Source: Brucellaceae bacterium
Lineage (GTDB): Bacteria > Pseudomonadota > Alphaproteobacteria > Rhizobiales > Rhizobiaceae
Reading direction: 5' to 3'
Length of the DNA stretch: 10,346 bases
Assembly (NCBI GenBank): GCA_031253705.1
Contig: JAIRVW010000163.1
Span: 1 to 10,346 of the forward strand
The notes below the pieces were generated by a model. That model did no database searches and was not told the origin of the DNA. It saw only the letters and a program-made list of their open reading frames with translations. The position numbers and the translations under genes were made by a program. Shown here in pieces: positions 5,723-10,346 of this stretch (positions are counted from its first letter, which is position 1; each line of letters starts with the position of its first letter).

Positions 5723-8700
5723 ATGACTGACAGTAGCGTGACGGGCCGCAATCAGAATCACAGTGATGTTCGCGACGAATCGGCGCGGGATAATGATCCG
5801 CTGTTTGAATTGTCGCGCATTTTTGGCTTTGATGAACCGGCAGACGAAAAAAATAATTATGCCCCGCAGCCTGAGCCGGAAATGTCTTCCGAGATCAGTC
5901 TTGAACGGGAACTGATGGCAGATTTTGATGCTGACTTCGCGGCGGACTTCGCCGCTGAACCCGTGCAGCCTGTCAGCCAGTATCAGCCATCACAGGAAAC
6001 CTATCGCCCAGGCGCACCGACGCCGGTTGAAAGCCGTGCGTACCAGCCGGTGGTTGAGCCGCGCTTTACCGGCTATGCACCACAGCAGCGTGCCTATGCA
6101 CCTTCGCCTGCGCCGGAAGAGAGCTTTGCAATCAGTGAACCTGCTTTTCAGCAGGATGCGCCGCAATATTACGATGAGACACCTGTCTATGCGCCGGAGC
6201 CGCTGGCTGCGGAAGCTGTGCAGGATTCCTATTATCAGGCTTATTCCGCTCTGCCGCAGGATCCGGCATTTTCAGAACCGGCTCAGACAGTCGCTGATGA
6301 TTACTTCACTTCGCTGGACAATGAACTGAACCAGAATTTCGGTACTGATCCTGTTTCGCAGGCTGCTGTACAATCTGCGCAGCTCGACACTCCTGCCTAT
6401 GATTTTTCTGAAATCGGCCGTGAGCCGCAGCAGGAATTTGCCCCGCAGACCTATGATACTGCCTTTGCGGACAATACCAGCTATAGCGCTGCACCGCAGC
6501 AGGCCTCGGCCAGCTTTGAGGATGAACTGGCATTCTTGCTGCAGGATGAAGCACCGGTTGCTGCACCGGCTCAGCCAGCCTATCAGCCAGAAACTTATGC
6601 CGCTGAAACCTATAGCCCGAAAACCTATGGCTATGAGGAACCGGCCTTTACACCTGCGCCGGTAGTCTATGACGAGCCGGTCGTGCCGCAGACGGATTTC
6701 GCTCCGCTGTTTGATGCACCTGCTGCTGAAGTCGCACCAGTCGTTGCTGATTATGATGATCAGACCATGTCTGCGCAGGATGATTATGCGCAGGCGCATC
6801 AGCCTGTCGCTGATTATGATCAGATCGAGGATGAGTTCTTCGCTGCACCTGATCTGAACCATCTGCCAAATCGCGGTGCCGCCGTGAATGCGGATTGGGA
6901 TGAGGGCAAGAGCGTTGCTGCTGCCACCAACTCATTCGCTGATCTGTTCGGTGCCGGTTCGCAGTCTGATTATGCTGCGGAAGAAGAACCGGCTGTCAGC
7001 TATCAGCCGGAAGAGCCGGTTTCGCTTCAGGAAGATCAGCAGACCGACAGCTTCATCTTCGGCGATGATTTCTATGGTGAACAGGAAGAAGACACTGCTG
7101 TTGAGGCCGCGATTGAGCCTGAGCCGGTAGCGCCGCTGTCACATAATGCTGTGCGTGGTTATTCGTCCTATACTTTCGGCGCTGCCACACCGGCCGCGGC
7201 ATCTGCTGAGCAGAGTGTAAGCCAGTTTGCTGAACGTGCTGTGCCAAGCTATCCGTCTTACGATCCGGCTCCGGCAAGCACCGTTGCGCCTGTTGCAGCA
7301 CCAGTTGCGGCAGCGTCTTACAGTGAACCTGCGGCGACTGACGATTTCTTCAGCAATGATGATTTCGATTTCTCATTCGATGAGGATATTCAGCCTGCAG
7401 ATGATTTTTCCGCTGCGGAAGAAGAGCTGCCGTATGAAATGCCGGAAGAGCCGGAACTGCCTGCATACCAGCCGGTGCAGAGCAGCGCACCGAAGTCGTT
7501 CATTCCGGCGCCGGAAATCGATTCTGTCGTTGTTTCGGAAAACAAGGTTGAGCAGACACAGGCGCTTGATCTGCCGGAAGTCAGCTATGGCGATGATGTG
7601 AAAGAAACAGGGCTGAACAGCCTTGAGTCGGAATTTGCTGAAATCTTCAGCACTATCAGCGTTAATGAGGCTGCAACTGCGGATACAACCAGTGAAGCTG
7701 ACAAGGCTTTCGAGAATATTCTGCAGGATAATTTTGCCGATTATCACGCCTCGATGAAAAACGAAGCAGAAGCTGCAGATGAAGATCATCATGCAGGCTT
7801 CGGTGCGACTGCCGGTGTTGCGGCGGGCGTTGCAGCCGGTCTGGCAGGTGCTGCGGTTGCCGGTGCAGCACTGCGCGCAGGGTCTGCGCGGCAGCAGGGT
7901 GATGCACCTGCTACTCAGGATGATTATTACAATCACTGGGCGGCGCAGGGGGCGCAGAACAATGATTTTGACACCTATAATTTGTCCGAGAATTTCTCGC
8001 GCGATGAAGATAATTATACCGAGGTTCAGCCGCGCGGTGAAACTGCACAGCGCAAACCTTTGCTCTGGGTATCGGTTGCTGCAGCTGCCCTGATCGTTCT
8101 CGGCGGCGGTTATTATATGCTGAAATCCGGCGGCGTTGTCGGCGGTGAGCCTGCAGTGCTGCGTGCCGACAGCCAGCCGGTTAAAGTACAGCCGGAAAAT
8201 CCGGGTGGCACCGTTGTGCCAAATCAGGACAAAGCTGTTTATGAGCAGGTTTCCGGTACCAAACCGGCTACACCTGAACAGAAAACGCTGATCAACACGG
8301 AAGAAGAGCCGGTTGATGTCGGTCTGCTGGCCGGTCAGGATGCGGAAGAAGAACGCCTGATGTCGGAAGATCCGGCAAACAGTGCAGACACCGCACCGGC
8401 TACGCCGAATAATGCTTCTCAGGAAGCTGAGCGTGAACTGATCACACCGCGCACGGTTAAAACCATGATTGTGCGTGCCGACGGTACACTTGTACCGGGT
8501 GAAGCACCGGCTGCCAGCCGTGAGCCTGCGCCGACCGATAATGGTCTGGATGAAGCTTCGCGTCTGATCAGCCAGAGCGCTGTGCCTGAGCGTCTGGGTT
8601 CGGAAAAGCCTGCCTCGGCACAAAGTGCTGCTGCGCCGCGTGTTGTACAGACGCAGACTTTCACGGCTTCCGGCGATCAGGTAAAGCCGCGTGAAGTCAC

Positions 8701-9100
8701 AACCGCACCGGTTGTGCCGTCCCGTCCGGCAGAACAGCCGGTCAATGTTGTGGGTAATGTTGAGCGTCCTGCCCAGCAGGCACAGAACCGCGCCATGCAG
8801 CAGGTGGCCGCAGCTGAAGTTCCGGCAGCGACAGCACCGGCTGCCAATGCACCGGCAGGCACCTGGTTCATTCAGGTTGCCTCACAGCCAAGTGCAGAAC
8901 TGGCACAGAAAAACTATGCCAACCTGACGTCCCGCTACGGCAATATTATTGGTGGCCGCGGTGTGGATATCAAGAAAGCGGATATTGCGGGCAAGGGTAC
9001 TTATTACCGTGTACGCATTCCGGGCGGCACCAAGGCTGAAGCGGCAGCGCTCTGTGAGCGTCTGAAATCCGCCGGTGGCAGCTGCTTCCCGACACTCTGA
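5723..9100 (+). CDS. Large SPOR-domain inner-membrane protein
   Basis: A 1125-residue bitopic membrane protein. Residues 1-779 are predicted cytoplasmic: acidic, rich in Pro, Ala, Glu, Gln and Tyr, very poor in Lys, and probably disordered. Near the N-terminus is DPLFELSRIFGFD (25-37), which resembles a conserved start motif I recall in Hyphomicrobiales SPOR proteins. A Gly/Ala-rich hydrophobic stretch occupies 691-717. One clear membrane segment (about 780-800, LLWVSVAAAALIVLGGGYYM) follows basic residues, giving N-in topology. The periplasmic linker (801-1045) leads to a C-terminal SPOR domain (about 1047-1122), starting TWFIQVAS and including YYRVRIPGG. SPOR domains bind glycan strands stripped of stem peptides at the division septum, as in FtsN and DedD, so a role in division or wall remodelling is inferred. 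The only two cysteines, C1111 and C1121, are in the SPOR domain. AGGA lies 7 bases before the ATG. A strong terminator follows; nagZ, a wall-recycling gene, is next. It is not a recognisable FtsN orthologue. Confidence 0.9.
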   Translation: MTDSSVTGRNQNHSDVRDESARDNDPLFELSRIFGFDEPADEKNNYAPQPEPEMSSEISLERELMADFDADFAADFAAEPVQPVSQYQPSQETYRPGAPTPVESRAYQPVVEPRFTGYAPQQRAYAPSPAPEESFAISEPAFQQDAPQYYDETPVYAPEPLAAEAVQDSYYQAYSALPQDPAFSEPAQTVADDYFTSLDNELNQNFGTDPVSQAAVQSAQLDTPAYDFSEIGREPQQEFAPQTYDTAFADNTSYSAAPQQASASFEDELAFLLQDEAPVAAPAQPAYQPETYAAETYSPKTYGYEEPAFTPAPVVYDEPVVPQTDFAPLFDAPAAEVAPVVADYDDQTMSAQDDYAQAHQPVADYDQIEDEFFAAPDLNHLPNRGAAVNADWDEGKSVAAATNSFADLFGAGSQSDYAAEEEPAVSYQPEEPVSLQEDQQTDSFIFGDDFYGEQEEDTAVEAAIEPEPVAPLSHNAVRGYSSYTFGAATPAAASAEQSVSQFAERAVPSYPSYDPAPASTVAPVAAPVAAASYSEPAATDDFFSNDDFDFSFDEDIQPADDFSAAEEELPYEMPEEPELPAYQPVQSSAPKSFIPAPEIDSVVVSENKVEQTQALDLPEVSYGDDVKETGLNSLESEFAEIFSTISVNEAATADTTSEADKAFENILQDNFADYHASMKNEAEAADEDHHAGFGATAGVAAGVAAGLAGAAVAGAALRAGSARQQGDAPATQDDYYNHWAAQGAQNNDFDTYNLSENFSRDEDNYTEVQPRGETAQRKPLLWVSVAAAALIVLGGGYYMLKSGGVVGGEPAVLRADSQPVKVQPENPGGTVVPNQDKAVYEQVSGTKPATPEQKTLINTEEEPVDVGLLAGQDAEEERLMSEDPANSADTAPATPNNASQEAERELITPRTVKTMIVRADGTLVPGEAPAASREPAPTDNGLDEASRLISQSAVPERLGSEKPASAQSAAAPRVVQTQTFTASGDQVKPREVTTAPVVPSRPAEQPVNVVGNVERPAQQAQNRAMQQVAAAEVPAATAPAANAPAGTWFIQVASQPSAELAQKNYANLTSRYGNIIGGRGVDIKKADIAGKGTYYRVRIPGGTKAEAAALCERLKSAGGSCFPTL

Positions 9101-9125
9101 TCTGAAAATATGTAAAACAAGCAAG

Positions 9126-9169
9126 AAATGCGCTGTGTATGGTCAAAATACGCAGCGCATTTTTTCTTT
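9126..9169 (+). terminator. intrinsic terminator of the SPOR gene
   Basis: A 15-bp stem with a single G-T pair (9126-9140 with 9148-9162, loop ggtcaaa) ends in a run of T (9161-9165, then cttt). This is the strongest terminator in the window, 25 bases after the SPOR stop codon. Confidence 0.92.
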
Positions 9170-9234
9170 ATGGGTTATGCAGAGAGCATTATCTGATTTG
9201 TCGCATCTTTAACTGCGATGTGTTTTGTAAAGGC

Positions 9235-9240
9235 GAGGAG
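9235..9240 (+). promoter_or_regulatory. ribosome-binding site that fixes the nagZ start
   Basis: GAGGAG stands 10 bases before ATG 9251. It lies downstream of the alternative ATG at 9218, which has no such site in front of it. Confidence 0.6.
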
Positions 9241-9250
9241 CATTGCCGCA

Positions 9251-10273
9251 ATGACATTTAAAGCCATGATCACCGGTTTCGAAGGTACAATGCTGACCGA
9301 GGCCGAGCAGGAGCTGTTCCGCCGTATTCGCCCGTGGGGCTTTATTCTGTTTGCCCGCAATGTGGAAAGTCTGGAGCAGCTGCGTGCTCTGACCGCGCAA
9401 ATCCGCGAAGTAACAGGCCGTGATGAAACATTGATTTTCATTGATCAGGAAGGCGGTCGCGTACAGCGTCTGCGTCCGCCGCTGGTACCGAATTATCCTT
9501 CCGCCTCGCAGATCGGTGCGCTTTATAATCAGGATGAAGAAAAAGGTATCCGCGCCGCATGGCTGCTTGGCCGTCTTCATGCTTTTGACCTGATGGGTGT
9601 CGGTATTAATGCCAATTGCCTGCCGGTGCTGGATGTGCCTGTTGAAGGAGCCCATGATGTGATTGGCTCCCGCGCTTATTCCCATGATCCGGAAATTGTT
9701 GCGGTTCTTGGCAATGCGGTTGCTGAAGGCCTGATGGCCGGCGGCGTGCTGCCGGTGATGAAACATATGCCGGGTCATGGCCGTGCATTTGCCGACAGTC
9801 ATAAAGAACTGCCGAGCGTTGACGCGCCGCTGAGTGAATTATGCGCCCGTGACTTTGTGCCGTTCTGCCAGCTTGATGATCTGCCTGCGGCGATGACTGC
9901 GCATATTGTTTATAAGGCGCTTGATCCGGAGCGTCCTGCAACGCTGTCGCCTGTGGTGATCAATTGCGTGATCCGTGATATGCTGGATTATGACGGTCTG
10001 CTGATGAGCGATGATATTTCCATGAAGGCGCTGTCCGGCAATCTTGACGATATTGCCCGCGATATTATTGCAGCCGGTTGTGATGTGGTGCTGCATTGCA
10101 GCGGTGTACTGGAAGAAACCATTGCCGTTGCCGCAGCGGTTCCTGATTTGCAGGATGAAAGCCTGCGTCGTGCGGAGCTGGCAGAGGTCTTTGCCGGTGA
10201 GGCTGATCTGAGTAATGAAGCGGAAATCCGCGAGGAATTCAATGTTCTGTTCCCGGAAGTTGCCACTGCCTGA
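9251..10273 (+). CDS. nagZ: Beta-N-acetylhexosaminidase NagZ (GH3)
   Basis: Glycoside hydrolase family 3 enzyme of the cytoplasm that removes N-acetylglucosamine from GlcNAc-anhydroMurNAc peptides during peptidoglycan recycling; in many Gram-negative bacteria its products feed beta-lactamase induction. The 340-residue protein shows the GH3/NagZ landmarks: PWGFILFARN, the substrate-binding IDQEGGRVQRLR block (D65 to R73), the flexible catalytic loop KHMPGHGRAFADSH (K171, H172, H176, D182, H184; the His/Asp pair at the loop end acts as general acid/base), and MSDDISM with the likely nucleophile D254. Length matches short Gram-negative NagZ. I start it at ATG 9251 (MTFKAMITG), which follows GAGGAG; ATG 9218 would add 11 atypical residues. 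It lies after the SPOR terminator and only 37 bases before a probable scpA. The order nagZ-scpA-scpB-tat is common in Hyphomicrobiales, so an operon continuing past the window is likely. Confidence 0.95.
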   Translation: MTFKAMITGFEGTMLTEAEQELFRRIRPWGFILFARNVESLEQLRALTAQIREVTGRDETLIFIDQEGGRVQRLRPPLVPNYPSASQIGALYNQDEEKGIRAAWLLGRLHAFDLMGVGINANCLPVLDVPVEGAHDVIGSRAYSHDPEIVAVLGNAVAEGLMAGGVLPVMKHMPGHGRAFADSHKELPSVDAPLSELCARDFVPFCQLDDLPAAMTAHIVYKALDPERPATLSPVVINCVIRDMLDYDGLLMSDDISMKALSGNLDDIARDIIAAGCDVVLHCSGVLEETIAVAAAVPDLQDESLRRAELAEVFAGEADLSNEAEIREEFNVLFPEVATA

Positions 10274-10310
10274 ATAATGCATAAATAAGCGCTAAAAAAC
10301 AGGCCGGATC

Positions 10311-10346
10311 ATGACCACTGAAACCGCAAAGACAAGCAGCCAGCAG
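10311..10346 (+). CDS. scpA: probable start of scpA (condensin subunit), cut by window edge
   Basis: Only the first 12 codons are present (MTTETAKTSSQQ), open to the last base. The sequence itself has no recognisable domain. The call rests on gene order: in Hyphomicrobiales nagZ is usually followed by scpA and scpB, whose products form the kleisin part of the SMC condensin that compacts and segregates chromosomes. The ribosome-binding site is weak (AGG at 10301-10303, 7 bases before the ATG). A 37-base gap from nagZ without a terminator suggests one transcript. Confidence 0.5.
   Translation, partial: MTTETAKTSSQQ

Noticed and set aside
6272..6862. Minus-strand frame of 196 codons within the SPOR gene
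   Set aside because: Antisense shadow of the repetitive Glu/Pro/Ala-coding sequence; the product is low-complexity and resembles no known family.
7373..8623. Long minus-strand open frame (416 codons) within the SPOR gene
   Set aside because: It is antisense to a well-supported gene with strong codon bias, has a Cys/Arg/Ile-rich product without recognisable domains, and lacks a ribosome-binding site I can see. It is a shadow frame.
9209..9802. Minus-strand frame of 197 codons opposite nagZ
   Set aside because: Fully antisense to NagZ catalytic sequence, with a composition typical of reverse-complement translation.
1..10346. Mobile element, CRISPR array, toxin-antitoxin or defence system
   Set aside because: No transposase, integrase, direct-repeat array or defence domain is visible; gene content and order are ordinary chromosomal core.

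Overview
The window reads as a chromosomal core region of an alphaproteobacterium of the order Hyphomicrobiales (Rhizobiales), most likely close to the Brucella/Ochrobactrum/Pseudochrobactrum group. The reasons are the recognisable ExoR protein, the gene order exoR - xthA - erpA - dgt - argS - SPOR protein - nagZ - (scpA), and a composite palindromic repeat of a type I associate with intergenic regions of this order. Base composition looks moderate (about half G+C by eye), so a high-GC Rhizobium or a low-GC Bartonella is less likely. The genus is an inference from memory of protein families, not a database result.

Layout: exoR (1-777, +) converges on xthA and erpA (both -), with a 221-base spacer carrying a two-part palindromic element. 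erpA and dgt diverge from a 269-base region with candidate promoters for both directions. dgt, argS, a very long SPOR-domain membrane protein, nagZ and the first 12 codons of a probable scpA then follow on the + strand. Intrinsic terminators are visible after erpA, argS and the SPOR gene, so most genes here look like separate transcription units; only nagZ and the probable scpA are close enough (37 bases) to suggest co-transcription.

Functions: ExoR is the periplasmic brake on the ExoS/ChvI two-component system. XthA repairs abasic DNA, ErpA delivers iron-sulfur clusters, Dgt hydrolyses dGTP and ArgS charges tRNA-Arg. The SPOR protein probably spans the inner membrane and binds denuded septal peptidoglycan. 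NagZ removes N-acetylglucosamine from recycled muropeptides, and ScpA is a condensin subunit. The right half therefore groups cell-wall, division and chromosome-segregation functions.

Four of the seven full-length genes have an open frame that extends upstream of the likely true start. I moved these starts using ribosome-binding sites, family N-termini and promoter or terminator overlap: xthA to TTG at 1778, erpA to ATG at 2182, dgt to ATG at 2452 and nagZ to ATG at 9251.

I see no mobile element, CRISPR array, tRNA, rRNA or defence system. The least explained material is the 1125-residue SPOR protein, with a recurring short acidic motif in its cytoplasmic part and a duplicated periplasmic motif, and the palindromic element between exoR and xthA.
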